Positions 1 through 7,075 of a DNA stretch of 64,000 nucleotides are shown here, one piece after another. Position 1 is the first letter of the stretch, and each line of letters begins with the position of its first letter. Location of the stretch: the NCBI RefSeq assembly GCF_036226925.1, contig NZ_CP109031.1:2604001-2668000 (forward strand). The letters run 5' to 3'. The translations under genes and the position numbers were made by a program. The notes under the pieces were generated by a model that saw nothing but the letters and a program-made list of their open reading frames with translations, had not been told where the DNA came from and did not search any database. The stretch is from Streptomyces sp. NBC_00659. Its GTDB lineage: Bacteria; Actinomycetota; Actinomycetes; Streptomycetales; Streptomycetaceae.

Positions 1-110
1 GACAGAACCCGGTACTGCACTTCCGATACATTCCGGGTGCCCGCACGTTCCGGCACTACATGCGAAGCTTCGACTACACCTGGGAGCGCGGGACTCCCAT
101 CGTGCTGTGA
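1..110 (+). CDS. C-terminal end of a hypothetical protein (cut by window start)
   Basis: The reading frame whose codons start at position 3 stays open from the window edge to a TGA at 108-110. The visible tail includes HYMRSFDYTWERGTPIVL. From memory, aromatic tails of this kind (FxxxWE...P) end some Streptomyces XRE-type regulators of the DUF5919 group, but 36 residues are too few to assign a family. The stop overlaps the GTG of the next gene, so the two are probably translationally coupled. Confidence 0.55.
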   Translation, partial: QNPVLHFRYIPGARTFRHYMRSFDYTWERGTPIVL

Positions 111-424
111 CCGTCGACGGACTACCGCTGCTCGCGGAAGTCTTCCCCGAGCTGACTGCCGACATCGTGCGCTTGCTTGGCGACGATGACCCGGTCCTGA
201 TCGCGCAGATCCCAGCCTTGCGCTTCCACGGCGTGTGCACTTGTACGCCCACCTGTAGGGCCCTCTTGACGGCGCCGCAGGGTTCGCCCACTCCCTACCT
301 GTGCGAACTGGAGGAGCACGACGAAGTGGTGATCTGGCTCAGTCTTGATCCGACCGGGTCGGTCATCGTGGACATCGAGATCCTGGACGGAAGAGACCTC
401 GGTCCCGCAGCGCGACGAACCTGA
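107..424 (+). CDS. Hypothetical protein, 105 aa
   Basis: I do not recognise this small acidic protein. It starts at a GTG that overlaps the preceding TGA by three bases, which argues for coupled translation with the upstream gene. The sequence has a compact Cys cluster (CTCTPTC, about residues 44-50) and a hydrophobic strand-rich C-terminal half (VVIWLSLDPTGSVIVDIEI). A disulfide or metal site is possible but not shown. No signal peptide or membrane segment is visible. It lies 30 bp upstream of a NUDIX gene on the same strand, so the three genes may form one accessory transcript. Confidence 0.6.
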   Translation: MTVDGLPLLAEVFPELTADIVRLLGDDDPVLIAQIPALRFHGVCTCTPTCRALLTAPQGSPTPYLCELEEHDEVVIWLSLDPTGSVIVDIEILDGRDLGPAARRT

Positions 425-454
425 CCCCTCGCCAGACGTGCGAGGCTGGAACGC

Positions 455-925
455 ATGGCGCGCATCGACTACTTCAATGACCCGAACGCCCCGAAGGCGA
501 ACAGCCTCGTCCCCTCCGTGACCGCGGTGACCCGCAACGAGGCCGGAGAAGTCTTGCTGATCCACAAGACGGACAACAACCTCTGGGCACTGCCCGGCGG
601 CGGCATCGACCTGGGCGAGTCGGCTCCTGACGCGGCCGTACGCGAGACCAAGGAAGAGACCGGGTTTGACGTGGAGGTGACTGGTCTCGTCGGGATCTAC
701 ACGAACCCCGGGCACGTCATGGCGTACGACGACGGCGAGGTACGCCAGCAGTTCTCGATCTGCTTCACAGCCCGGATCACCGGCGGCGAGCTGCGGACCA
801 GCAGCGAAAGTAAGGAAGTCGCCTTCGTGGCCCCGAGAAGGCTGAACGAGCTGAACATTCACCCGTCCATGCGCATGCGGATCGAACACGGCCTCGCGGG
901 CCGGGAGCAGCCGTACATCGGATAG
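455..925 (+). CDS. NUDIX hydrolase
   Basis: The protein (156 aa) has a complete Nudix box at about residues 49-71: G-x5-E, seven residues, then RE-T-K-EE-T-G-F. This matches GX5EX7REUXEEXGU with all metal-binding glutamates present. Such enzymes hydrolyse a nucleoside diphosphate linked to another moiety, using Mg2+. The N-terminal strand (VTAVTRNEAGEVLLIHK) fits the Nudix fold, and the length is typical of single-domain members. The substrate cannot be read from sequence; mutT-like sanitation or nucleotide-sugar hydrolysis are both possible. The next gene starts 14 bases downstream, so co-transcription is likely. Confidence 0.9.
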   Translation: MARIDYFNDPNAPKANSLVPSVTAVTRNEAGEVLLIHKTDNNLWALPGGGIDLGESAPDAAVRETKEETGFDVEVTGLVGIYTNPGHVMAYDDGEVRQQFSICFTARITGGELRTSSESKEVAFVAPRRLNELNIHPSMRMRIEHGLAGREQPYIG

Positions 926-939
926 GAGCCGGGCGGACC

Positions 940-1164
940 ATGACAACATCACGCGGCATGGACCGCGAAGAAGCCCTGTCCCTCGTACGACGTCTCATGG
1001 ACGCCGACTTCACGGACGAGGGCGAGGCAGACGAAGTCCTGGCCAAGCTCGAGCGCGGACTCGCCTGCCCTTACATCAGCGACTACATCTACTGGGACTC
1101 CGCGGAACCTACCGCTGAGCAGATCGTTGATCGCGCCCTGGCCTACAAACCGTTCGCGCTCTGA
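940..1164 (+). CDS. Putative colicin/pyocin-type immunity protein
   Basis: This 74-aa acidic protein can be laid along colicin DNase immunity proteins (Im9/Im2, PF01320) by eye. It has a first helix REEALSLVRRLMDADF like the Im9 helix EAEFLQLVTTICNAD, an acidic E-rich second segment, and a helix III region CPYISDYIYWD like HPSGSDLIYYP. It ends with SAEPTAEQIVDRALAY, like SPSGIVNTVKQW. The last helix is shorter than in Im9. Family knowledge says these proteins bind and block nuclease toxins. No cognate HNH or DNase toxin is seen nearby, so it would be an orphan immunity gene. AGGAG lies 11 bases before the ATG. The gene overlaps the convergent HD-domain gene by 22 bp. Confidence 0.6.
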   Translation: MTTSRGMDREEALSLVRRLMDADFTDEGEADEVLAKLERGLACPYISDYIYWDSAEPTAEQIVDRALAYKPFAL

Positions 1165-1730
1165 TCCGCAGCCCGCGTGAGGCGGTCCTGAGTTCGTTGG
1201 ATCGCTCCCGCGAGGTAGGGCCGTGCTTTGCTGATGGCGGTGTGCACCACGCTGCCCACCTCATAGCGGACAAGGATCTCGTCAATCCGGCGCTCGAAGA
1301 CGAATGACTGGCCGGCGGGGCCGGTCGTCATGTCCGCGTAGATCAAGGCATCGAGAAGCGGCGAGTCTTCACGCTCGTAGGCTGCCAGCTCAGCCGAGAG
1401 GCCTCGTTGCTCCGCTTCGTACACGGCACCAGAGTGGTGGGCGACGAGCCGGACCAGTCGATCAGGAGCGCCGAGACGCACAAGGTGCCGAGCCCCGTCG
1501 ATCGGGTGAAACCCGGTGTCATGAAGCTCTGGTGCGTAGCCGAGGTCGTGAAGCCATGCAGCGGATACAAGGAGATCGCGTTCGCTCTCTGGGACAGCCG
1601 CGGAGACCTCACGAGCCCGAGCCGCTACGGCCTGAGTGTGCAGCCACCGGTTCCCGAGCGGGGGCAACAGAGACTCGGCCAGTGCGGCCGCTTCTTGGGG
1701 CGTGTCCAGTGCAGAGGGCATGAATCGCAC
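1143..1730 (-). CDS. HD-domain protein (putative phosphohydrolase)
   Basis: The HD superfamily metal-site pattern is clear: H31, H61-D62 (AAWLHDLGYAPE), H98-H99 (VAHHSGA) and a distal D133 (YADMTTG). HD proteins are metal-dependent phosphohydrolases acting on nucleotides or related phosphates. The length of 195 aa fits a stand-alone HD domain with no attached GGDEF, RelA or receiver domain, so the substrate is unknown. The reading frame can start at GTG (1730) or at ATG (1721), and neither has a strong ribosome site. Its 3' end overlaps the convergent immunity-like gene. It is divergent from the membrane protein at 2237, with a highly structured intergenic segment between. Confidence 0.8.
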   Translation of the reverse strand: MRFMPSALDTPQEAAALAESLLPPLGNRWLHTQAVAARAREVSAAVPESERDLLVSAAWLHDLGYAPELHDTGFHPIDGARHLVRLGAPDRLVRLVAHHSGAVYEAEQRGLSAELAAYEREDSPLLDALIYADMTTGPAGQSFVFERRIDEILVRYEVGSVVHTAISKARPYLAGAIQRTQDRLTRAADQSANGL

Positions 1731-1818
1731 CGTATCCGAGTCGGCCGCCCAGCCAACAGTCCATGGTCGAACGCCCCAGCAGCACCAGCGCGGTAGAACT
1801 TTCCCTACTTCATCAAGT

Positions 1819-1883
1819 GCCCGCGCGAGCGCGGGCTGGCCCTTAGGCCTTGGCCCCTCTGCGCCTTCGGCGCCGGGGCCAAG
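1819..1883. repeat. Two adjacent GC-rich hairpins in a divergent intergenic region
   Basis: Positions 1819-1836 form an 8-bp perfect stem (GCCCGCGC/GCGCGGGC). Positions 1849-1857 pair perfectly with 1875-1883 (CTTGGCCCC/GGGGCCAAG), with an inner GCGCC-TTC-GGCGC hairpin inside. They lie 5' of both flanking genes (HD gene on minus, membrane protein on plus), so they are not obviously terminators for either. They might be structured 5' leader RNA of the HD transcript on the other strand, or part of the same element as the large inverted repeat at 1941-2107. Confidence 0.6.
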
Positions 1884-1940
1884 CCCTGGGCCGCAGCGAG
1901 TGCGGGCCCGAGTCGAGAACAGTAAACCCGTAGATGGGCC

Positions 1941-2107
1941 GGTTGGCTCCGAGACTTTAGGCAGCCACCATGGGGCGAGCCTCGAAGATCATGGCCCCAA
2001 CGTCGTGCTTTACGGGCAGGTCCACAGACTGCCCGACTCGCGATGAGCTTACGGGGCCATGATCACTCGCCCCATGGCAGCTCCCGCCCAAAGTCTCGGA
2101 GCCAACC
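1941..2107. repeat. 167-bp imperfect inverted repeat with perfect 18-bp ends
   Basis: The end GGTTGGCTCCGAGACTTT (1941-1958) is perfectly complementary to 2090-2107. Two further perfect 12-bp blocks pair in order: 1968-1979 with 2066-2077, and 1987-1998 with 2053-2064. The centre (1999-2052) contains a smaller hairpin, GGGCAG/CTGCCC, at 2014-2019 and 2029-2034. The whole can fold as one long cruciform or RNA stem. No coding frame of note and no clear target-site duplication flank it. It could be a non-autonomous (MITE-like) element, a structured RNA, or a protein-binding palindrome. It sits upstream of the membrane protein gene. Confidence 0.8.
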
Positions 2108-2236
2108 TCTCACCGTCGTCGACCGCAGACGGCCGGCCATCCACGCGACCCCACCAGATGTAGCCTTCCCATCCAACCGGAACCATTGATTCCTCCGGAT
2201 GGTTCCCGAATGTTCAAATCTGATGGAGGGGGAATA

Positions 2237-2797
2237 GTGCAGGAAATGAAAGAGCTGGCCCGCGCCGAGGGTGATCTTGCGATCCGACGGCTCATTCTCC
2301 CGTGGGTTCATGTGGCCGTGGCCGTGACCTGTGCCAGCCTGTCATGGGTCGTACCCGCTGAGGCGGTCCGGCCGTTGGCCTATGCCGCGACGCTGTGCCT
2401 GCCCCTCTGGGGAGTGGCGGTCTCCACGCGGTTCGGGCGCAGCGCCTGGCTCCATGGCCTCCCGGAACCTGCGGGTAGCGACGGTGACCACGAAGACGAC
2501 GAGCCAGAGTTCACACCGGGGCCGACGGCCCACATCTGGGGCATGCGCTTCACTTTCGTCGTGATCGGAGCCATTGGGGCAGGGATGGTCGCTCTGCTTC
2601 CGGAAGCATGGATCCCCTGGGTTCTGTCCGCGCTGGCAGTCTGGGCGCTGTGCGAAGCGATCCGGCAGCAGAGGCGTCTGCGACGGTCGCGTGAGCTGTG
2701 CCGTGAGGCAGCAGGCAAGCCGTGGCACGCGGAGTACCTGGCGCTCATGGACGAGCGCGGGCGGCAGCTGCGCGACAGTCAAAAGTCGGCGCCCTGA
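2237..2797 (+). CDS. Four-helix membrane protein of unknown function
   Basis: I chose the GTG at 2237 because GGAGGGGG stands just before it (2225-2232); an upstream TTG (2186) and ATG (2210) lack such a site. The 186-aa product has two membrane helices near the N-terminus (LILPWVHVAVAVTCASLSW and a second from about VRPLAYAATLC). An acidic loop (GDHEDDEPE) follows, then two more helices (FTFVVIGAIGAGMVALL and WIPWVLSALAVWALCEAI) and a basic cytoplasmic tail (RQQRRLRRSRELCREA). No catalytic motif is seen, so a function is not assigned. The location next to the tRNA scar suggests accessory DNA. Confidence 0.7.
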   Translation: MQEMKELARAEGDLAIRRLILPWVHVAVAVTCASLSWVVPAEAVRPLAYAATLCLPLWGVAVSTRFGRSAWLHGLPEPAGSDGDHEDDEPEFTPGPTAHIWGMRFTFVVIGAIGAGMVALLPEAWIPWVLSALAVWALCEAIRQQRRLRRSRELCREAAGKPWHAEYLALMDERGRQLRDSQKSAP

Positions 2798-2970
2798 CCG
2801 ACTTACCTGGTCATCGGACGTTGTTGAGAGACCACCGGCTACACACCGGGTCAGAGAGACTGCCTGTCGACGTGCCCCTCCCCTGTCCGTTCAGTCGGGA
2901 AACAGCGGGGAACCACGGTCCCTCGCGGGTAACGCTCACGAGATCGACCCCCGACCGATTTACCTGGTCA
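2796..2970. repeat. 18-bp direct repeat pair near the tRNA scar, second copy inside a hairpin
   Basis: GACCGACTTACCTGGTCA (2796-2813) recurs as GACCGATTTACCTGGTCA (2953-2970), 17 of 18 identical and 157 bp apart. The second copy forms a terminator-like hairpin with its flanks (2949-2974, CCCC.GACC against GGTC.A.GGGG) just downstream, in minus-strand sense, of the tRNA-Ser fragment. The first copy overlaps the stop codon of the membrane protein gene. A duplicated tRNA 3' flank is what repeated or nested integration at the same site would leave. Confidence 0.65.
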
Positions 2971-2985
2971 GGGGCCGTTCACCTG

Positions 2986-3043
2986 CGGTGGGTGTGGGAT
3001 TTGAACCCACGGTGACTCGCGCCACGACGGTTTTCAAGACCGT
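2986..3043 (-). tRNA. 3' half of tRNA-Ser(UGA); putative attachment-site remnant
   Basis: Read on the minus strand, this contains an anticodon arm ACGGT-CTTGAAA-ACCGT with anticodon UGA. A long class II variable arm follows (GTGGC-GCGA-GTCAC). Next is a T arm GTGGG-TTCAAAT-CCCAC, and then an acceptor strand ACCCACC with discriminator G. The matching 5' acceptor (GGTGGGT) and D arm are absent upstream; instead the coding frame of the 3034-3507 gene runs into the anticodon loop and uses TGA there as its stop. A fragment from anticodon to 3' end is the footprint left by tRNA-targeting integrases. It is not a functional tRNA gene. Confidence 0.8.
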
Positions 3044-3507
3044 GTACGGATCGACGCCCTCAAAGCGTCGAGTGCGCCCACGGCCGCGTGGATATGAGCT
3101 GGGCCGCGACGCAACCGTTCTCCCGCGCACCACCAGCACAGTCGCTCCTGTGCATCCTCCCTTGGATGCATGCCCAGGCCATGCTCGGGGCACAGGGGCC
3201 ACGCCTGCCACAGAAGCTCCATGACGGTCTCCTGCGCGGCATCGGCGACGCTCGCCAGTGCAGAGGCAAGGCTGTCCTGTGAGTTCGGGTCCAGGTAATT
3301 GCCCTGCCACTCACCGTTGGCCATGGCGACGTAGACGTTCTCCGGCTCATCCGCATCGTAGGACGGAAGGGCCAGCAGCTGCAGGGGTTCCAGCTGGGGA
3401 AGCGTCACCGCCAGGTCTCGGTTCAGAAGGGCGAGAGCCTGGTCCCACACGGGGTATTCGCCTGGCGAGACGCGGCGAGGCTCGGGAGGGTCGAAAAGAG
3501 CGCACAT
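3034..3507 (-). CDS. Hypothetical protein with Cys/His pairs, 157 aa
   Basis: I do not recognise the family. I chose ATG 3507 because GGAGG lies nine bases upstream; in-frame starts at 3513, 3516 and 3543 place the site too close or have none. Near the C-terminus are CPEHG and CWWCAG separated by about 20 residues, which could form a zinc-ribbon-like site. The rest is helical with a LEPLQLLALPSYDADEPENVY segment. The stop codon falls inside the anticodon loop of the tRNA-Ser fragment, so the C-terminus may have been created by the integration event. Confidence 0.6.
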   Translation of the reverse strand: MCALFDPPEPRRVSPGEYPVWDQALALLNRDLAVTLPQLEPLQLLALPSYDADEPENVYVAMANGEWQGNYLDPNSQDSLASALASVADAAQETVMELLWQAWPLCPEHGLGMHPREDAQERLCWWCAGERLRRGPAHIHAAVGALDALRASIRTRS

Positions 3508-3752
3508 GAGCACCATCCTCCGCCACACCAGGGACAGCCCCAATCGCTCAACAGCGTCGCCCCCTGCAAAAGCCGCGTGTGGCGGCTGACATCAGCGGCT
3601 GACACCAACAAGCACGAACAGCAGCGCTCGGCGGCGGACCTCAGTGGACGATCGGCCGAGGCGCAGGCCAGGTTGACCGATGTCGACAGTCCCCTGTGAT
3701 CGACCTGATAAAGATGAGGCTGCACGTCAAAGTTCGTCTTCCGCAGCTGTCG

Positions 3753-4229
3753 CTACAAGCCCGCCGCAGGATCGCCGTCGCCGAGGCCTATCCACCAGTG
3801 CCCGTCATCCTTCACCAGCAGCAAATCCTGCCGCTGGCCGGTTCGTTCGTACGTCACCGTCACCGAGTTGAAGTAGGGGACGACTCCCTCCAGCACGGTG
3901 GCTTCGACGGAGCCGCCCGCCGCTTGGCCGTACATGCGCACGTACTTGGCCGCGATGGGCCCGGGCTGCTTGTAAGCGGGGCCGGCCAGCTCGGCGATCC
4001 CCTTCGCGTCTCCGGCCTTGAGCCGCTGCACGTAGACCCGTACGAGAGTGTCGACGTCCTCGGCCGTCTCCTGTACGTCGGGGTACTTGGACTTTTCCGC
4101 GCGCACCGTCACGTCGACCTTGGGCGCGTCGGCCAGGGCATAGGGCTCGTGAAACCAGTTCCACCACACCCCTGCGGTGATCCCGACGACCAGCAGGCCA
4201 CTGCCGAGCGAGACGGTCAACTTCTTCAT
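3753..4229 (-). CDS. Membrane-anchored secreted protein of unknown function
   Basis: The ATG at 4229 is preceded by AGGAAG at a good distance; a GTG at 4235 is the alternative. The 158-aa product starts with Lys residues and one hydrophobic segment (VSLGSGLLVVGITAGVWW), a signal anchor, so the rest should be outside the cell. The outer domain (TLVRVYVQRLKAGDAKGIAEL ... VTVTYERTGQRQ ... LLVKDDGHWWIGLG) has the layout of NTF2-like/DUF4878 domains: helices followed by a curved sheet. No catalytic residues can be inferred. The gene is monocistronic. Confidence 0.65.
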   Translation of the reverse strand: MKKLTVSLGSGLLVVGITAGVWWNWFHEPYALADAPKVDVTVRAEKSKYPDVQETAEDVDTLVRVYVQRLKAGDAKGIAELAGPAYKQPGPIAAKYVRMYGQAAGGSVEATVLEGVVPYFNSVTVTYERTGQRQDLLLVKDDGHWWIGLGDGDPAAGL

Positions 4230-4466
4230 GCGCACCTTCCTCTACCAGTTGGACTTGACGCGGTGAACGAGTGACCGGTTCCCGCACACAAAGACGGCCA
4301 GCCGACTCCGGAACCGCCGTAGTACAGCACGGATGTACAGCAACTGCGGCGACCCCGGCCGACCGTCACCAGCGCTCGATGACCAGTTGACCAGCTCAGG
4401 AGACCTCAGCAACCGTCCCGCCCATAGTTCGCATCGAGAGGGTCAAGGGGCTCGGATCGAACTCCG

Positions 4467-4691
4467 CTACTTGTCGGCTCGATAGACCTTGATGTCCTTG
4501 TTGACGAAGAGGTGGACGTACCCACACCCCCAGCAGATCAGGCCTGTAGCGCTCTCGTCGGCCCAAGCCAACTTCATGAACTCCATGCCGGAGCTGTTGA
4601 GCATGACGTTCCGCACGCGGAACAGGTCCCCCTCACAGAACTGACAAGTGATCCAGACCTCGCCCCAGGCCGCACGTACCGGCTTTGCCAT
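4467..4691 (-). CDS. Small zinc-ribbon protein
   Basis: A 74-aa protein has two CxxC knuckles, CQFCEGDLF and CWGCGYVHLF, about 37 residues apart. This is the pattern of a four-Cys zinc ribbon. I chose the ATG at 4691, preceded by a G-rich ribosome site about ten bases upstream, rather than the ATG at 4757, because the conserved-looking part begins there. Small orphan zinc ribbons of this kind are common in Streptomyces accessory regions. The function is unknown; DNA, RNA or protein binding are all possible. Confidence 0.6.
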   Translation of the reverse strand: MAKPVRAAWGEVWITCQFCEGDLFRVRNVMLNSSGMEFMKLAWADESATGLICWGCGYVHLFVNKDIKVYRADK

Positions 4692-5085
4692 CTCGCGAAC
4701 GCCCCCCTCGTTGCCATATAAACGGAGTGAGACTACCGGGCAGTACGAACCGCTCACCGCCCGCTAGCTGTGCTGCAGCGACCGGGCCGCGTGCCACAGC
4801 CGTGCCACATCGTGCGGTCAATCACGGTCAACGACAGTTAGCCGCAGTCGAGATCTGCCGCTGAGCTGTGCCCTCGCGGAACGCTGGGTGACCTGGGCGC
4901 CTTCGCTGCCTTGCACAGCCGCCCTTACAAGGCGGCCGTCTCCCCCAACGCACGAGCGCCCTCCCGGGCCGTCCTGGGGCCGTGGAAGGGCGCTCGATGG
5001 TGACCAGCGTCGACAACTGCCGACAGCTCAGCGGCAGGTCAGAGCGGTGATCGATAAGGTGGCCGCAGGTCACGGCCGCCCATGG
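4692..5085. other. Intergenic region between accessory DNA and dapD
   Basis: I see no convincing gene here. It contains a tRNA-anticodon-like hairpin (4918-4936) without a T arm, the dapD terminator at 4954-4995, and a weaker CTGCCG/CGGCAG hairpin near 5017-5033. The border between accessory and conserved DNA probably lies in this stretch. Confidence 0.5.
4954..4995 (-). terminator. Terminator hairpin downstream of dapD
   Basis: GAGCGCCCT at 4954-4962 pairs perfectly with AGGGCGCTC at 4987-4995. The GC-rich loop of 24 bases can pair further (GGGCC/GGCC). It lies 90 bp beyond the dapD stop in the direction of transcription. Confidence 0.6.
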
Positions 5086-6075
5086 TCAGTTGTGGCTGTG
5101 CAGGACCTCGTTCAGGCCGCCCCAGACCGCGTTGTTCGGGCGGGCCTCCACGGTTCCGGTGACCGAGTTGCGTCGGAAGAGAATGTTCGAAGCCCCGGAC
5201 AGCTCGCGGGCCTTGACGATGTCCCCGTCGGGCATCGTCACGCGCGTACCGGCGGTGACGTACAGCCCGGCCTCGACCACGCACTCGTCGCCGAGAGCGA
5301 TGCCGACGCCCGCCTCGGCGCCGACGAGGCAGCGCTCGCCGATGGTGATCCGGACGTTGCCGCCACCCGAGAGGGTGCCCATGGTGGACGCGCCGCCGCC
5401 GATGTCCGAACCGTCGCCGACGACGACACCGGCCGAGATGCGGCCCTCGACCATCGAGGTGCCGAGCGTGCCCGCGTTGAAGTTCACGAAGCCCTCGTGC
5501 ATGACGGTCGTGCCCGCGGCGAGGTGCGCGCCGAGGCGGACCCGGTCGGCGTCGGCGATGCGGACGCCCTTGGGCGCGACGTAGTCCGTCATGCGCGGGA
5601 ACTTGTCGATGGAGGTGACCTGGAGGTGCAGGCCCGCGGCGCGCGCGTTCAGCCGGACCTTCTCGACGTCGTCGACGGCGACCGGACCGAGCGAGGTCCA
5701 GGCGACGTTGGCGAGCAGCCCGAACACGCCGTCCAGGTTCTGGCCGTGCGGCTTGACCAGGCGGTGCGAGAGAAGGTGCAGACGCAGGTACGCGTCGTGG
5801 GCGTCGAGCGGCTTGTCGTCGAGCGAGGCGATGACCGTACGGACCGCGACCACCTCGACGCCCCGGCGGGCGTCCGGGCCGATGGCCTGCGCGGCTCCCT
5901 CGCCGAGCAGTTCCACGGCCCGCTCGGTGGACAGCCGCTCGGTGCCGGACGGGCCGGGGCCCTCGGACAGTTCGGGTGCGGGGAACCAGGTGTCGAGAAC
6001 GGTGCCGTCGGCGGCGAGGGTGGCGAGCCCGGCGGCGACGGCGCCGGTGGTACGAGAAGCAGTCGTGTCGGTCAT
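5086..6075 (-). CDS. dapD: 2,3,4,5-tetrahydropyridine-2,6-dicarboxylate N-succinyltransferase
   Basis: This enzyme transfers succinyl from succinyl-CoA to tetrahydrodipicolinate in the lysine/diaminopimelate pathway, supplying peptidoglycan cross-links. The 329-aa length fits actinobacterial DapD. The C-terminal half has the hexapeptide-repeat pattern of a left-handed beta helix ([38 protein letters not shown]). The middle has the conserved [17 protein letters not shown] segment, which carries active-site residues in the mycobacterial enzyme. The ATG at 6075 has only a weak AGG upstream. In S. coelicolor, dapD also lies just before the suf region, so this is the start of the conserved core. 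Confidence 0.95.
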   Translation of the reverse strand: MTDTTASRTTGAVAAGLATLAADGTVLDTWFPAPELSEGPGPSGTERLSTERAVELLGEGAAQAIGPDARRGVEVVAVRTVIASLDDKPLDAHDAYLRLHLLSHRLVKPHGQNLDGVFGLLANVAWTSLGPVAVDDVEKVRLNARAAGLHLQVTSIDKFPRMTDYVAPKGVRIADADRVRLGAHLAAGTTVMHEGFVNFNAGTLGTSMVEGRISAGVVVGDGSDIGGGASTMGTLSGGGNVRITIGERCLVGAEAGVGIALGDECVVEAGLYVTAGTRVTMPDGDIVKARELSGASNILFRRNSVTGTVEARPNNAVWGGLNEVLHSHN

Positions 6076-6148
6076 GAGTGCAACCTAACTTGACGGGGGC
6101 CGCGCGGGCGAACCGGTGCGCGGGGCGTCTCGGTGAGCGGGCGTCCGG

Positions 6149-6718
6149 TCACCGGCCCGGACCGTCCGAGGCCCCCTCGCGGCCCCGCAGGATCCGCGCC
6201 AGCGCCTCCCGGGCGTACCCCTCGTCGTACGGCGTCCCGGTCAGCAGTACCTGGAGGCAGATCCCGTCCAGCAGGGCGACGAGCGCCCGTGCGGTGACCG
6301 CGTCGGTGCGGTGGGTCAGTGGTCCGACGAGGCTGTCGATCCACTCGGCGGCCACCGGGCGCAGCGCGGGTCTGCGGAGGGCGGCGAGGTAGAGCTCGTA
6401 CTCCAGCTCCACGCCCGTGCGGTCGCCGGCCAGCCATTCGCCGGTCAGTCCGGCGAGTTCGGCGGCCAGGTCCGCGCGGGTGTCCTCCAGGGTGCCGCGG
6501 GCGGCGACCACCTCGGCGAAGCCCTCGTTCGCCTGGCGCAGGGCGGCGACCATGAGTTCGTCGAGGGTCGTGAAGTGGTACGTGGTGGAGCCGAGCGGTA
6601 CGTCGGCCTCGGCCGCGACGGAGCGGTGGCTGAGCCCGGCGATGCCCTTGGCGCCGACGACTCGGATCGCCGCGTCGATGATCCGCTGCCGCCGCTCGGG
6701 GTCATGGCGCCGCGCCAT
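6149..6718 (-). CDS. TetR-family transcriptional regulator
   Basis: The N-terminus is a classic TetR DNA-binding domain: RRQRIIDAAIRVVGAKGIAG followed by the helix-turn-helix LSHRSVAAEADVPLGSTTYHF (about residues 26-48). The ligand-binding C-terminal domain is mostly helical and unassigned. I use the ATG at 6718; a GTG one codon upstream is possible. It lies 34 bases downstream of an SMR transporter gene on the same strand. The natural inference is that it represses that exporter and is relieved by the exported compound. GTAC-N4-GTAC repeats upstream of the transporter are candidate operators. Confidence 0.9.
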   Translation of the reverse strand: MARRHDPERRQRIIDAAIRVVGAKGIAGLSHRSVAAEADVPLGSTTYHFTTLDELMVAALRQANEGFAEVVAARGTLEDTRADLAAELAGLTGEWLAGDRTGVELEYELYLAALRRPALRPVAAEWIDSLVGPLTHRTDAVTARALVALLDGICLQVLLTGTPYDEGYAREALARILRGREGASDGPGR

Positions 6719-6752
6719 CACGGTGCGCCGTCCGCCGCTCCGGGCCCGGCCA

Positions 6753-7073
6753 TCAGTGCGCCCCGCCCAGGTTCAGCAGGACGACCCCGCCGATGATCAG
6801 GACGATCCCGGCGGCCTTCGCGGCCGTGAACCCCTCGCCGAGGAACAGCATGCCGATCGCGGCGATGGCGGCGGTGCCGACGCCGGCCCAGATCGCGTAC
6901 GCCGTGCCGACCGACACGGTCTTCAGGGTCTGCGCCAGCAGCGCGAAGGCGACGACGTATCCGAGGACGGTCAGCAAGGACGGCCACAGCCTGCTGAAAC
7001 CCTCCGTGTACTTCATCGCGGTGGTCGCGCCGACCTCCGCCGCGATGGCACCGGCGAGCAGTACATATCCCAT
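6753..7073 (-). CDS. Small multidrug resistance (SMR) exporter
   Basis: The protein of 106 aa has four hydrophobic helices and the SMR signature. This includes the membrane-embedded glutamate in LLAGAIAAEVGATTAMKY (residue 13, equivalent to EmrE Glu14), and AIWAGVGTAAIAAIGMLFLGE in helix 3 and loop. SMR dimers exchange protons for cationic drugs or guanidinium. I chose ATG 7073, which gives the normal family length; ATG 7091 would add six residues. No strong ribosome site is seen for either. It appears to be the first gene of a two-gene unit with the TetR regulator. Confidence 0.88.
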   Translation of the reverse strand: MGYVLLAGAIAAEVGATTAMKYTEGFSRLWPSLLTVLGYVVAFALLAQTLKTVSVGTAYAIWAGVGTAAIAAIGMLFLGEGFTAAKAAGIVLIIGGVVLLNLGGAH

Positions 7074-7075
7074 GC

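Noticed and set aside
4918..4936. Hairpin resembling a tRNA-Val(UAC) anticodon arm (GCCGCC-CTTACAA-GGCGGC)
   Set aside because: No T arm, D arm or acceptor stem on either strand; treated as a chance or decayed hairpin.
5090..6093. Long frames on the strand opposite dapD
   Set aside because: GC-rich codon bias opens antisense frames; the dapD frame has full family motifs.
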